A stretch of 64,000 bases of DNA from Craterostigma plantagineum (lineage: Eukaryota; Streptophyta; Magnoliopsida; Lamiales; Linderniaceae): NCBI GenBank assembly GCA_027422505.1, contig JAPQWV010000493.1:310001-374000 (forward strand), given 5' to 3'. Positions 45,477-59,780 of this stretch are shown in pieces; position 1 is the first letter of the stretch; each line of letters starts with the position of its first letter. The notes below the pieces were generated by a model. The model saw nothing but the letters and a program-made list of their open reading frames with translations, was not told where the DNA came from and did not search any database. The position numbers and the translations under genes were made by a program.

Positions 45477-46505
45477 ATGTCTCTCCTCCCTACAATCTTC
45501 GTCTTCTTCCTCCTTGTCTCAGCTTCTCCGGCGGCTCTTTCATGGAGGCCGTGGCCCAACCAGGCCAACTCATCGTCGTCGTCGTCGTCGTCCCTCCTCT
45601 ACGGCGACTCCAAGAAGTACGAAGGCTCGTCGGAGTTCGTACACATGAGGTACCACATGGGGCCGGTGCTGACGGCGAACATCACCGTCTACCCAATATG
45701 GTACGGCGCGTGGCTCCCCTCCCAGAAACGCATAATCCGCGAGTTCATCAACTCAATCTCCGCCGGCGGCGGGTCTCCCAAGTACCCCTCCGTCTCCTCC
45801 TGGTGGTCCACCGTGACGCTGTACACCGACCAGACTGGAAACAACATCTCACGCGCCGTCCGCGTCGGATCCGAGAAGAACGACAGGTTCTACTCGCACG
45901 GAAAGTCTCTCACGCGCCTCTCCGTGCAGTCCGTTATTAAGTCCGCCGTGACGGCCACCACGCGCCCCCTTCCGATAAACCCTAAGAACGGCGTGTACCT
46001 CGTGCTCACCTCCAAGGACGTCTACATGGACGACTTCTGCAACAACATATGTGGGTTTCACTACTTCACCTTTCCGGCGATTGTGGGCTACACGCTGCCG
46101 TACGCGTGGGTCGGAAATTCGGACAAAATGTGCCCCGGCGTCTGCGCCTATCCCTTCTCCGTCCCCGACTACATACCCAATCTGAAGGCGGTGAAGTCGC
46201 CGAACGGAGACATCGGCGTCGACGGGATGATTAGCGTGATTGGCCACGAAATCGCCGAGCTGTCGACGAATCCCTTGGTGAACGCTTGGTACGCCGGCCA
46301 GGACCCGGTGGCGCCGGTCGAGGTCGCCGATTTGTGCGAGGGAATTTATGGGACCGGAGGCGGCGGTTCGTACACCGGGCAGATGATCAACGGCGGCGAC
46401 GGCGCCACCTATAACATGTTTGGCTTGCGTAGGAGGTACCTTGTGCAGTGGTTGTGGAACCCTGTGGTGGGATACTGTACGGGCCCCAATGCTCTTGATA
46501 AGTAG
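45477..46505 (+). CDS. EXL3: EXORDIUM-like protein (EXL3-like, PHI-1 family)
   Basis: Secreted apoplastic protein of the EXORDIUM/phosphate-induced-1 family, linked to brassinosteroid- and carbon-dependent growth. Single exon, 342 residues, near the family length. Signal peptide about residues 1-20 (LLPTIFVFFLLVSASPAALS), then a serine run (SSSSSSSS, encoded by TCG/TCA repeats) and the conserved core: KKYEGSSEFVHMRYHMGPVLTANITVYPIWYG, REFINSIS, SHGKSLTRLSVQSVIKSAV, CGFHYFTFPAIVGYTLPYAWVGNS, CPGVCAYPF, HEIAELSTNPLVNAWYAG and DLCEGIYGTGGGGSYTGQ. The conserved cysteines (CNNICGFH, CPGVC) are present. HEIAELSTNP looks metalloprotease-like, but no enzyme activity is established for the family. The core fits EXL3 best as I recall it. 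Confidence 0.92.
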   Translation: MSLLPTIFVFFLLVSASPAALSWRPWPNQANSSSSSSSSLLYGDSKKYEGSSEFVHMRYHMGPVLTANITVYPIWYGAWLPSQKRIIREFINSISAGGGSPKYPSVSSWWSTVTLYTDQTGNNISRAVRVGSEKNDRFYSHGKSLTRLSVQSVIKSAVTATTRPLPINPKNGVYLVLTSKDVYMDDFCNNICGFHYFTFPAIVGYTLPYAWVGNSDKMCPGVCAYPFSVPDYIPNLKAVKSPNGDIGVDGMISVIGHEIAELSTNPLVNAWYAGQDPVAPVEVADLCEGIYGTGGGGSYTGQMINGGDGATYNMFGLRRRYLVQWLWNPVVGYCTGPNALDK

Positions 46506-48793
46506 TAGGAAGGAATAATATGGATTTTTTACGTTTTCTTTATTTGTTTCCTATTTTCTTACCTTTTTTTTTCCTCGAATATTTTGTCTGTTAATTAATG
46601 GGGGGTTATGAAGTTAATATATGATTAACAAACATATTGTTTGTTTGTATATAGCATGTGGGATCGCTCCCTTTCTTGAAATCGTGTGGACATTAATGAC
46701 ATATTATAGACAGCTAACAAGCATAGTAATGCGATGCTGAAATATTTAGGTGATGAGGACATTAATTTGAAATTTAAATTTTCAAAATCAAGGTATATCT
46801 GTTCACAGCTAAGACCTCTTGCAATAGATAGAAAGAAATATCTGAGGCGTGGACACTCTTAGAGTGGTCTGTTCTTTACATTTTTGTCTCTAACTGACAG
46901 TGATTGATGTGACATAGGAGTATGAAATTGAGTTTGAGAGTTAGATTAACTCCAATTTCATTATGATTATGTGAATGTTAATGATCGATATTTACGTAGT
47001 TATTACCTCTGGGATCTGAGCCTTGAGGCCTATTTATTTTTATTTGGCAATTATGTTTAATTTGAGGTAAATTTCAATCTGGATTGATAATCCTTGGTCT
47101 CCATGTTGAATTTGAAGTACAAGATATATTTTCATTTTTATTCTATTTTTTAAATTAAAGCTGGTTTGGGCTTTTATGCAAAGTGGCTCGAGAAGTCATG
47201 CAATCGAGGGGTATGTTTTTAATGCAGAGGAGTAATGTAAATTTAACTCTTCAATCAATGGAATCACATGTAAAGAACAATGGTGGTGGAGGTACCACTA
47301 CTCACGAGAAAAAAAAGAAGTACAATATTTACACAAAAATGTTTGCATAGTAATAGTATAATAATAATTCTTAAAAAAGGTATCTCTTTGATATTAATTA
47401 CAATAGTCAACATCGGCGGAAAAGAAGCAAACGGCGTATAATAAAAGTAAAACATTGTTTGACCCAATAAAGCAAGGGACAATAATCTTTGTCGTCTTTA
47501 CTTAAAAATCCCATTGATTAAAGGAAATATTATTTTAAGTGGGATGTCATAGATTGTTTGTTCTTGCTCGTCGTTTTCTTAAGCGAAAGCTAATCATTTT
47601 TCCCAATAGATTTTTAATCTAACTTATGATTACATGCTTTACTGTTTGTCATTATTACATCATTAGAAAAAACATACCTTTATTCGGTCCCCTTCTTTGC
47701 CCACATTAATTATGTTACCAATATTATATTTTTAACTTCATCCTGCGTGCCAGCTGGACATCAAGTGCGTGGATTGAAGAGAAATCATAATTTTCTCTCA
47801 ATTTTCTCATGCAATTATAGTGAATTTATCAATAATCCCATGATTATCAAACAGGTGGTCCCTGAAATGGGACCTTACTACTATGCTATTATTCATCTTT
47901 CATTAGTTTCCGTTTTACGTAATTAAATAATGAGTTGAGTATTTCTGTTATAATTTGGGTTTGGATCATAAGATGATTGATTTGTTGGGAGCCATGAAAA
48001 CCCAAAGAATGAAGCAAGAAAACTGTTGAATAGTGTGGTCCTTAGTTTGCCGACGACCTGTCTGTAATGTAATACTTGGCTTCAATCAAAGGTATGAATG
48101 AAAAGGAAAGGTCTTTGAATCTTGAGTGAGACTGATTTGAACATTAAGGACATAATGATAATATCTATCAAGTTCTCCAACCAAAAAGCTAGCTTGCAAT
48201 AATAACGTGTATGCAGACATATGAATGAATAGAACACAAAACTAATGTCCAAAGATCGACTGTAGCACTGTACTCTTTTATTTATCTTTACACACAAAAC
48301 TCCGTTGTCTTGTCTCCCTTGCTCTGTTTATTCTACTTCTTCATCTTCTTATTGACTGAAGGGTTGGTCGTTTCTTGCCGGCGATTCACGGCGGAGACCT
48401 TGGTGGCTGAGCCGGCGGCGGAAAGGGGTGAAGAAGATGATGCTGTGCTGTTTCTTCTCATTCTCAACGACGTCGTTCCTTGTCGGACGACTGTGAAAGT
48501 CAGTCGGTCAACGTATCAGTTGAAAATAGAACCTGCTGAATAACGGAATATTCATTCTATATTTTATTTTAACTGGGAAAATAGTAAATATCCCAGAGAA
48601 AAAGGGAATAAATAAATAAATAATATGCACGCGGACATTTTTACCCTCCAGTCCAAGCAACACATGGCATGACCTCTGAGCTGAGCTGACCTTTCCTTTC
48701 TTTCTCTCTCTCTCTCTCTCTCTCTACATGTTCAACGAATAGAACTTCAATCGAAATCGGATCTGTGTGTTTGGGAGATTTGAGGAATCGGAA
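46506..48793. other. Intergenic region between EXL3 and UMP-CMP kinase
   Basis: AT-rich with no supported gene. A short open frame at 48310-48543 begins with TTG, not ATG, and matches nothing I know. A (CT)n run (48706-48725) lies just upstream of the kinase start codon and is probably in its leader. Confidence 0.45.
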
Positions 48794-50566
<1,773 letters not shown>

Positions 50567-51393
50567 AGCCCATCAGTTTTGAAACTTCTTTAAGATGCTT
50601 CCTTTTTCTAACCGATAGCGCGATACAGTAATAGAAAAATAGAACTTGTACAAGCCAAGGAGTATGGATGCTATAATAATTTAGTTGCCTAAACTATACG
50701 TACGTTGATTATTTTGTTCGAATCCAACTCGATTATCATAATAAAAATCCAACTGGACTGGACAATCATAAGCTTTAGACAAACTAAAGCGTCGGTGCAG
50801 GTTCGAATCATCTTCAACTACAATAATTATATGGATTAGATATATTATTTCTGCGGAGATTTGATTTTAAGGTGAATGTTTGTCGTGTCTTGGACACATC
50901 AATTGAGCAAATCCATCTTGCAAGAAAGGCATAACGACGCAGTTTAAGACAGTTTTCACCAAATATACGTAAAGTGCCGACGGATTATTAAATGAAGGTG
51001 CACGTCAAACACACACAAACGTTTATATGAAGACTTCTGCTCAGTATAATATATGTGTATGCACACAGTCAAACAATTCACATTCACATTTGAATTGTGT
51101 GCGCAGTCATGTATATTTAGTAGCTATACAATAATTTAATATTAATTTAGAAGTTGAATACGTGCGCGTCTTACTTAAGAAGCACATTTTCCTGAAGAAT
51201 GAATGCATGAACATGGCAAATAATTAAAGCTTCATAACTCAAAAGCAATGCATCTCTATCTCCGCAGTGGAGTACAATATCCGTATCCAGAAAAAAAGCA
51301 AGTGTCTCCACGCGACGTCGTTTCAAAGATTACTATTAATTCAGTTCAACACTTAATCATTTCAATCATCGGTTTGCAGAGGCAGCTCCTCCA

Positions 51394-51395
<2 letters not shown>
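50567..51395. other. Intergenic region upstream of the pectinesterase
   Basis: No gene seen. AT-rich with a few short direct repeats such as CACACACAAAC (51011). It leads into the TA microsatellite at 51396. Confidence 0.4.

Positions 51396-51444
<49 letters not shown>
51396..51444. repeat. (TA)n microsatellite, about 49 bp
   Basis: Uninterrupted AT dinucleotides about 80 bases ahead of the pectinesterase ATG. It may lie in the core promoter or 5' leader, and its length is likely to vary. Confidence 0.9.
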
Positions 51445-51446
<2 letters not shown>

Positions 51447-51524
51447 CACCCACGCTATTCCATCGTTTATACAAAGCAGCAGAGAACAACAAAGAAGCGC
51501 TTGAAGAAGTTATTAACCAAAACC

Positions 51525-53849
51525 ATGGCTGCTAACAAAGTCTCCATTTCCAACAAGATCATACTATTATTACTGCTGCTATGCATCATCTCCTTCGTTT
51601 CTCCATACGAATCGTCTTCTATAGATAATAACAGTGGCGAGGAGATTGCCCACAAGAGCGTAACTGTAATAAGCCAATGGTGTGCCGAGGCTCCACACGC
51701 CGACACGTGCACCTATTTCATGAGCAGATACGATGAGCCGAAATCGAGAGAAGAATTCCTAACTCTGACGATAAGGGCTGCTTTGGAGCTAACCTCGGAT
51801 GCTCAAACCGAGCTCGCCGATAGGCTTGCGCCATCATGCGAAGACGACGATGAGAATAAGAAGACGATTATTAGGGTTTACAGAGATTGCTATGATCTTA
51901 TAGAAAATGCTGCCCACCAATTGAATAATACCTTACGGAGCATTGATGAGATGAACGGCGATCTCAAGGGTTTTGAAGATTCGCAGACGTGGCTCAGTGC
52001 GGCTCTTACGAATGTCGACGAGCTGCTTCGCGTCGTCGGAAATTTGAGCGCTCCCATTCTCTCAGGTAACAAAAATTCAAAGTTACCACCATCTTTTTAG
52101 GGTTTGTAATATAATATATAGATGGCTCATTTATTATTAATACTACTTTCCGCACACGCCATGGCGTATGCGTGTGCTTAAAAATATATTATATTTATGT
52201 TATTTTAATTTTAAAAAATTAATATTTAATAGATGACATGTAGTTTTTAAATATATAGAAAAATAAAACCTAATATGTAGGGGTATACTTGAAATAATTA
52301 AAACATTCAGAAGCAAAGTGATAAATTATTAAAATTTATTAAATTATAATAGAGACAAATAAAATGACAGACCAAACTGACAGTTTTTAAACAACCTAAC
52401 CTCTTTATATAATATAGAATAGATAGAATAGATTATTATTTTTGTTTAGGTGAAGTTAAGTGGGGCGATGATGACAACCAAGAAGGCTCCTAAATTTAGG
52501 ATCCTAAAGTTTGAAAATGGAACAAATAAAACACAAAGTCAAGTGGCCTGGCCACCAGGTGACGCCTATTCTCCTTATTTGCTTCCATTTTGAAAATTAT
52601 TGTCCTAAAATTGTCATCTTTAAGTTGGGTGTCGTTCCTCTCCAGACATAAAACATAATTGAAAATAAATATTGAATCTCCTCACTTGCATATTAAAAAA
52701 AAAAAAATAGGCAACGTTTCCCGGCTAATTAGCATCGGCCTCGCCGCGAACTGGGCTCTCGTGAGAAACCGATCCTCAACCAATAATCACCACACGATGA
52801 ACAACGCTCACGGATTTCCGAGCTGGCTCGATTTCAACAACCGTAAGCTCTTGCAAGAACGTCGCCGCTCAATACTGCTCTCAAAAGCCGACGCCGTCGT
52901 GTCCAAAGACGGGAAAATCGGACACTTTACCTCAATCCAAGACGCCATAAAAAATGCCACGAGCGGGCGCACGAGCCCTTCGACTAGGGTTTTAGTATAC
53001 GTGAAAAAAGGCGTCTACGAAGAGAACGTCGAGGTCACCATCTCCATGAGCAACGTCGCGCTGGTCGGCGACGGCGCGAGGCGCACAATTATCACGGGCA
53101 ACCGAAGCGTATCCTCGGGCTACACCACTTACGGCTCCGCCACGGTGGGCATCAACGGGCCGGGCTTCGTGGCCCGAGGCATCGCGTTCCGAAACACGGC
53201 GGGCCCCCACGCAGGCCAGGCCGTGGCGGTTCGGTCGGCCTCGGACCTTTCCGTCTTCTACGGGTGCAGATTCGAAGGCTATCAGGACACTCTCTTCGTT
53301 CAATCCCAGCGCCAGTTTTTCAAGTCGTGCGCCGTCTACGGCACAGTGGACTTCATATTCGGGAACGCCGCGGCGGTCTTACAGAGCTCAGCGATCTACG
53401 TTCGAAAGCCCGTCCCGGGCCAGGCCAACACGGTCACGGCTCAGGGTCGGGGCGACCCGTTTCAGAACACGGGCATTTCGATCCAGAACTGTCGGATCGT
53501 GCCCGACCCGGCGGAGCTCGGGCCCGCGGATGTCGGGTCGGTCAGGACGTATTTGGGCAGGCCGTGGCAGGAGTATTCGAGGACGGTGGTGATGGAGAGT
53601 TATATTGATGGGTTCGTGGATCCTTCGGGCTGGTCCGAGTGGGACGGGTCGGGTTTTGCCCTTGATACGCTTTATTATGGGGAGTACAGGAATTTCGGGC
53701 CCGGGTCGAACTTGACGGGCCGGGTGGATTGGGCGGGGTATCATGCGAAGATGAATGGGAATGAAGCGGAGAAGTTTACGGTGGTGGGTTTGATTTCGGG
53801 TCAGGAGTGGTTGCCTGGGTCGGGCGTGCCGTTCGTTGGTGGGCTGTGA
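51525..53849 (+). CDS. Pectin methylesterase with PMEI pro-region (type I PME)
   Basis: Cell-wall enzyme that removes methyl esters from homogalacturonan. 559 residues in two exons, 51525..52065 and 52711..53849; the join LSG|NVSR is in phase. Parts: signal peptide (ILLLLLLCIISFVSP), PMEI-like pro-region (about residues 40-180, four Cys such as CAEAPHADTC and APSCE), processing motif RKLL near residue 225, and the PME domain (from about 245). Catalytic motifs GQAVA, GYQDTLF, DFIFG (Asp about 392) and LGRPW (Arg about 462) are complete. The PMEI region keeps the pro-enzyme inactive until SBT-type subtilases cut at RKLL. The 645-base intron holds a Helitron-like insertion. GC content of exon 2 is far above that of the flanks. 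It is convergent with the TPP gene. Confidence 0.93.
52143..52432 (-). mobile_element. Small nonautonomous Helitron-like element in the pectinesterase intron
   Basis: Read on the minus strand, it begins after an A with TCTATTCTATCTATTCTAT (52432 downwards). It ends with a hairpin-forming stretch (GCACACGC...GCGTGTGC, 52151-52178), then GTAG and a host T at 52143. A 5' TC, a 3' hairpin and insertion between A and T are Helitron features; the expected terminal CTRR reads GTAG, one base off. No target duplication is needed for Helitrons. The interior is AT-rich and noncoding. Confidence 0.45.
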
Positions 53850-54281
53850 GATGAAAATTGGTCGTTATGGTGTAAAATTAATTATATATAAATGCAATTC
53901 TTTTGTATATGGTGTAAAATTATATTGATTTACATATTTGTTCATTGACTTCCTTATAGTATGGTCATGATGTCGCCGTAATATTACGAAATATCGTACC
54001 GTATCTCTCTTTTAATTTAAAGGTACAGATGAGATAGATAGAATAGATCCCAAAAAGAGAAGAAATTTCCCCATAGATATTATGCTCAGCTCATCAGCGT
54101 AAACACTCAGCTCATCAGCGTAATAGAACAGTGATAATAAACATGAAAAAAAGCGTCCTTGAAAATTGAAGAATAAATCAACAAATGGGCAATACGTCGC
54201 CTCCAATCCCTCCATGATTCCAATAATATGATCGATAGCACCAAAAGATTATTGAAGTTATTTCTCCTTTTCTTTTGCTTG

Positions 54282-56282
54282 TTATGATGTGTCTTTCTTC
54301 TTCCACGCAACCAAGCTCTTAAGAAACTCCATTACCTGAACATCAATTCATTCATCTATTACTTAATACTCGAGATATGACATTGAACGATGTTTATAAA
54401 AATAGGTAGTTGAGAAGAAAAGAAATATACCTCAGATGGATCCCTTAGAGAGTAAAACGCATTGCTCTCTTTTGGCGCAGAAGATACTAAGATGCCCAGA
54501 CCTCGATTTCCCTCTCTCAATACCTGTTTTTTTTTTGGGATTAATGAGTAAAGATTCTCTTCTATTACTGATTTAACAAACATTGAATTTTCCCAATACC
54601 TTAAACGCATCTTCATCCGTTCGATCGTCGCCAACATATATGGGAAGAACATCGTCGCAGTTTGTTAACCCTGAAGTATATATTGAATATGCTCAGAAAA
54701 TGAGTAAACATTCGAATGGGAGGATTGAGAAAGGAAAGAATGTCGAGGCGCACCAAGCGATTCGAGCAAGAATTCGACGGCCTTGCCCTTATCCCACTTC
54801 AAAACTGGTCGAACCTCTAAAACCTATAATACATAGATAAGTAAGAACAGAGACAGATAGTCAATTAGTGAGAGCTTTATCAGTAAAATAAGACATCATG
54901 GGATGGATATTATTGCAATAGGTGGTTTACCTTACGACCATGAGTCAAGCGCAACCGTGGATGCTCTTTCAGAGTTTCTTCAACTAATTTACCAACTACC
55001 TCCCAATTCTGTTCAACGGGCCAAGGCGAAATGAAAAAAAAAAAAAGGATTCTCTTGCAAGTCCAACAATAACAAGATTCGACAAATTTTTATATCGAGA
55101 AAAAGTACCTTCTCTTCCACGTTTCGGTAGTGCACGGAGACACAAAACTTGTTGTTCTCAACTTTTGCGCCAGCTATATCCTTGGTCTTCTCGACAAGGG
55201 AGTTAAAAACCTGTTTCCATTTATAAATTTTTGACAACTTAATCCCGATAAACTTTGCAGGACGTTATGGTAGTTAAAACAGTTCTATCGAGATTTATAT
55301 TCACCTCGTCGATCAAGGGTAAGAATTCGCTAGCAGGCTGGAACAAATTAACTTCCTTGCCCTGCTTTTCAGTTGAGCTAATGCAGTTTTGTTTGTTGCT
55401 AGTTCGCGGTCTAACGGGGCCCATGATGTCCATTCCGTGACTCCCGGCGTAATAAAGCTCCGTTAGTCCTACGAACTCATACACCTGATTTCATTTCATA
55501 AGACAAAATTTAGCGAAGGACAAAGCAGAACACTACGTTAGCGCCAAGCGATTTATCGAAGGCAAACAATATACCTTATCGCGACTTCTGCCACTGATGA
55601 TCGCAGTTGGCAAGTATTCGGCCACACGTTTAACAGCTGCACGCATCTGGGAAAACAAATACATCCCTTCTTAGAAATAGCTCAAACAACAGAGAAGAGA
55701 AAACAAACAAAATTATCGTCTAAAGCCTATGGCCTCGACTACTCACAGCATTTGACATGAAGGCATGATCAGGGTTATCCACTATAGGGGACAGAGTACC
55801 ATCATAGTCCAAGAATAGTGCTATCCTCTTTCCCTTTGCATTAGTGGTTATTTGGTCGAAAGCTGCTAGCGCCGATGGATACTTGATCTGCATAGTCAAA
55901 TTAGTAAAATCATATTTTTTCAAATGAAAGACTCGGTTTTTGGAAAGAAAGGTCACGAAAAAAGTATACATACCATCCAGGACTGATAAGCTAGATCGCT
56001 GCTATCATTTGATGATGCCTCTGCAGCCAACTCTTTCATCAGTTTTTTATGAGTTGGAGACGATGATTTCATTGCATCAAGCAAACTCGACCTCACATCG
56101 TCAAGAATCCCAGGTCTTTTCCTTGGGATTGTTAGGAAAAGTGCTGAAGAAAAGGCAGAGCCATTCGGTGAGTATGGTAAGAGGGCAGCCGAGTGCATGC
56201 CTAATCGGGCGTTGTTGCCTAATCGGGCGTTGTTCATGGGGGCAGCATCAGCAAGAACAGGGGATGTAAGATTAGATTCCAT
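54282..56282 (-). CDS. TPPA: Trehalose-6-phosphate phosphatase (TPPA-like)
   Basis: HAD-superfamily enzyme that dephosphorylates trehalose-6-phosphate, a sugar-status signal. About 11 exons from 56282 ([22 protein letters not shown]) to a stop at 54284..54282 (KKKDTS). The N-terminal plant-specific region has [21 protein letters not shown] and YQSWMIKYPSAL. HAD motifs are [12 protein letters not shown] (catalytic DxD), [26 protein letters not shown] and [11 protein letters not shown]; all are intact. Residues about 17-29 contain a tandem [12 protein letters not shown] caused by an 18-bp duplication in the plus-strand sequence near 56204-56236. The 5' leader is long: a minus-strand TATA box at 57936-57943 implies a transcript starting near 57905, with a leader intron in between. 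Convergent with the pectinesterase, stops about 430 bases apart. Confidence 0.92.
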
Positions 56283-57935
56283 CTTAGGAGGTTTAATTGC
56301 CAGAGCTTTCCTTAAGCAGATATTCGATAGACTCCTCCTTTCAAAACTTGTAATTAGCTCCAACCAACTCCTTTGTGCAGTAAAAACTGCCTCTTCAGTG
56401 TATTTGATCACTGCCGACGAGAGAGGAAGCAAAAATCTAAGTTTTCGATATATACAGACAGAAGGATCAAGTGCTCAATGGAGTAATAAATGCACGTCAA
56501 TAAAATGGCTTCAACAAGTAATATCGTGGGCAGGCCAGAGAAGAGCTCAAGAACTAATAGACATTGTTCAGTGGGGTAGCTGATAGCTTCATAATGTAGT
56601 CTTTTGCCTACAGGACACAGAGGATGTCATAGCATATGAAGGCACATTGCATGGTCCAGCCGAACAAGATTGGAAAGCATTAAAAAATGGACCCATAAAA
56701 AAAAAAAGAAAAGAAAAGAACCCATCAAGGCTGTGGCATCAATGAATGAAGAATTGATTGAAAGATTGAAAAAAAAGGTGGCCCCATAATGTTACTGTAG
56801 TAACAGAACAAGACTCCGAGACCACCAGGTATTGTAATGTTCTGCGATAACGATATGTCAAATGACCTACTTGTACTTCTTTGGATCGTTTATAGATTCC
56901 AACATATAAATAAATGGATTAGGGGTCATATTAGCCAAAATAGTTAAAGCTTTTGATTAACCAAAACAGTGGGATGGAGGGCTGGATTTGTAACTCTTAT
57001 TAAGACAAACAACGACAGCATGAAAAAGACTACATAGATGAATCCAAACTAAAACATAACTGTACAGACTTAATAATACAGCTCAAGTGAAGACAAGACA
57101 CGCTTGGAATCAATCAGTTTATTGAGTTATTGTCATTGAATAACTAAGGCCCCACAAGTTAATTTGCAACATGTTAATAAACAATCTTGAAAATGGGGTG
57201 TAATTGTTGACAAAAGAGTAACCTAAACCCGAGGGCAGTAATAAAGCTGAGAACGAGATATTTTGGCCTTTAAGCAAAAAACAGAGTGCGAATTCAAATC
57301 CAATTCAGCTGTGGACCTTAACCACACAAACAAACCAAAAAAATGAAACTTTACAACCCCCTTTTTTTTTCCGATGAATGGTTTCTTGGGGAAGAGGAAA
57401 AGGAAAGCGAAAATAATAAATGCGAAAAGCAACTCATTACAAGAATCCAAAATCAAACATCAAAGCAGTGGGTAAAAGAACACCACAGAATCCCAACTAC
57501 AACGCACGTGGAAAAACAGAAAACATAAAAATAGGTGCACACAAGACAGATAGAAGGAAGATCTTTTCTGCCGCATTCTCGAAAAACACATTGGAGAAAA
57601 GGGAAAATAAAACGAAAAATCACATACCCGACCTGTCGATTTCAAGAGCTTAGAAATGAAGACCTATCGCCCTGAAAATCATAAACCCAAAGGATTTATT
57701 AGAACCATCAGACAAACGCATTGTAAACAGAGTCAAAGCTCAAAGAACAAGAAACTCGAGCTGACCTCACCTTACGTACAAACGAGCACAGAGCCCAATA
57801 TCGAAAAATGAAATGCGCAGATATCAAAGAATACGCTGAAGACGAGAAATATTTATACGGACTGAATATATTTTGCCAGACGATTCTGAAAGAACGGGGA
57901 AAAGAAAGAAAGGCGAATGCAGAACGAGGGAACCG
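56283..57935 (-). other. 5' leader region of the TPP gene, with probable UTR intron
   Basis: The region between the TPP start codon and its TATA box is AT-rich with no gene on either strand. A good donor (CGTAAGGTGAGG read on the minus strand, near 57770) suggests that the first exon of about 130 bases is untranslated and spliced to the exon holding the ATG. Several ATGs occur in the unspliced leader; which remain after splicing cannot be told here. Confidence 0.5.
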
Positions 57936-57943
57936 TATTTATA
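57936..57943 (-). promoter_or_regulatory. TATA box of the TPP gene
   Basis: TATAAATA on the minus strand, with TATTATAAATACGG context, about 1650 bases upstream of the TPP start codon. No other gene on this strand follows before TPP, so it is assigned to TPP by position. Confidence 0.55.
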
Positions 57944-59780
57944 ATAGGCGAAGAGAGAGAAGACGTGTTTCAGTGGGTGACTCGCAGGAGGAAACAGCAA
58001 GGAACCGCACGGATTGGACCGTAGGCGAATTCTTCCATTGCCACGCGCAACATACGTGTAAGTTTTAATAAAATATGCCACGTGATATTTGATATCACAC
58101 TTGATGAAAGGCACCTAACTTCTAGAAAATATTTTTAGTAATTAAAATATTATTTTTTCATGTAGATAATTAACAATGTTAGTTAAAGCAAAGCAAAGCA
58201 AAGCGAAGCCAGCCAAAAAATAAAGGCTGAAAAAAGGGTTAAATTAAACGTGGAAAATACGACGAGCAAATATGCGTAGGCTTCGTGTCAGATCTGACGT
58301 GCTATGTGGGTCCCACACAAAGTTGACTGGTCTTTTTCGGTGCCAGCTGTTTAACGAGTGGTTAGCCACCCTACGCTGGCTCCACGTAGGACCGGTCAAG
58401 TCAACATCGTTACTATTTGTCTTTTCTTCTATGTTAATAAATAGCAACTAACGATAATAAACCATAATTAATAAAGGCAACTTCGTGAGTGAATATGGGT
58501 ATTAAGCGAATAAAACATTTATGTCGACATTGCACGTGATTCGTTTATTTATGATTTATTGAAACTAAATTGTTAGGTGAGTGAAAATGAAAGAAAGAAA
58601 GAAGGGTTAATATGACCTTTCAAGTTTTAAAATATGAGACTTTTCATTTAAGGCGCCCCATACGTATCATTTACGATTCAGGTTCTCCTAGCAAAAAATT
58701 TAATTTTAAGGACGTATTTTCTGTAGTATCACTTCATTGCTCTGACATACTAGTATGTTGAAATTTTGAAACACAAAACGATCATCCGTTACCAGTTTAC
58801 GATCATCTGATATCAGTTCATTATGTAGTACTACTTCATTGCTCTAACATACCAGTATTTTGAAAGTTTGTAACACAAAAAGATTATTCTATACCAGTTC
58901 ATATATCTTTTATACCACTTTTTTACACACAAACAAGGGGTCATTTAACCTAAATTTTTTTCATACATGGTCTGAAATCTATTTTAAACATCTAGGGGGC
59001 CTGATTTCGAATACACCCTTTAAATAAGGTTCCAGACCTGTCAGAAAAGACTATAGTTTAAGGGACCCAATTTTTGTAAAATTTAGAGATAATGACCTAA
59101 ACTTAAAAAGTGTTATAAAATGTATATGGACTGGATGATAGTTTTTTTGTACTGCGGAATAATAAAGTGGTACTGCAGAACAACGAAGTGTTACTACAGC
59201 CTTAAACTAATTTTTTTTTTCCTGACATAGACATGAATTTAAGTGCAACTTTTTACGCCTGAAATGAAAATTACCAACGAAAGAAAGGTCGATGTGAAAT
59301 GAGCGTGGCGACAAGACAATGAAATTCGGAAGCTTTTTTTTTTTTGAGTTGGAACCTCGTCAGACTCTTCCACCTTTTAGTTGGTTTACTTCAAGCTTAC
59401 ACGTTATATATGCAAACGTCAAAACTTCAAGGACATTCTAGGAAAAGGTTAACATTTTTGGACCGAAAATGCGGTCAACAGTTAACCTGGTTAGGGTTTT
59501 CCAAACTGTCCGATGTGTTGTCTAATTAGTTGTATTGTATATAAACTCTTGAAAAAAGGGAATACATGGAAAAAAAAAAAAAGCAAAGAAGATTAGCGGA
59601 TATAGTAGAAGAGAAGGGCAACAAACTAAGTCTCAAAACATACGATACCATACGATTATCAAGCCAAATGTGAGTAGCACAGCAGAAGTCCCGTGGAAGG
59701 AAAGGAACCAAACGTCAGGCAGCATAGATTAAATTAAGCAAACGAAAACGATGCTAGGAAGGAAGGGAACACATGAGAAA
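57944..59780. other. Intergenic region between TPP and BAG7-like genes, with foldback repeat
   Basis: No protein-coding gene is supported. Palindromic ACGTG and GTCAACTTTG words (58040-58410) could be promoter elements for TPP. The stretch 58605-59210 holds a foldback repeat listed separately. An A-run at about 59572-59583 lies in the 3' flank of the BAG7-like gene. Confidence 0.4.
58605..59210. repeat. Foldback-type dispersed repeat
   Basis: Words of the form ACTTCATTGCTCTGACATAC occur in the left half (58730, 58836) and as reverse complement in the right half (around 59150-59190, reverse complement ACTTCGTTGTTCTG). GACCT..AAGTTT words at the outer ends are also inverted. A related copy lies at 62090-62240. 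There is no coding capacity; likely a nonautonomous DNA element. Confidence 0.5.

Noticed and set aside
45392..45940. 182-codon frame overlapping EXL3 in another phase
   Set aside because: Arg-rich and unlike any protein; it is a shadow of the EXL3 frame, whose translation matches the family throughout.
48310..48543. Possible 77-residue secreted peptide with hydrophobic start
   Set aside because: The frame starts with TTG, has no upstream ATG in frame, and shows no known family or conserved motif.
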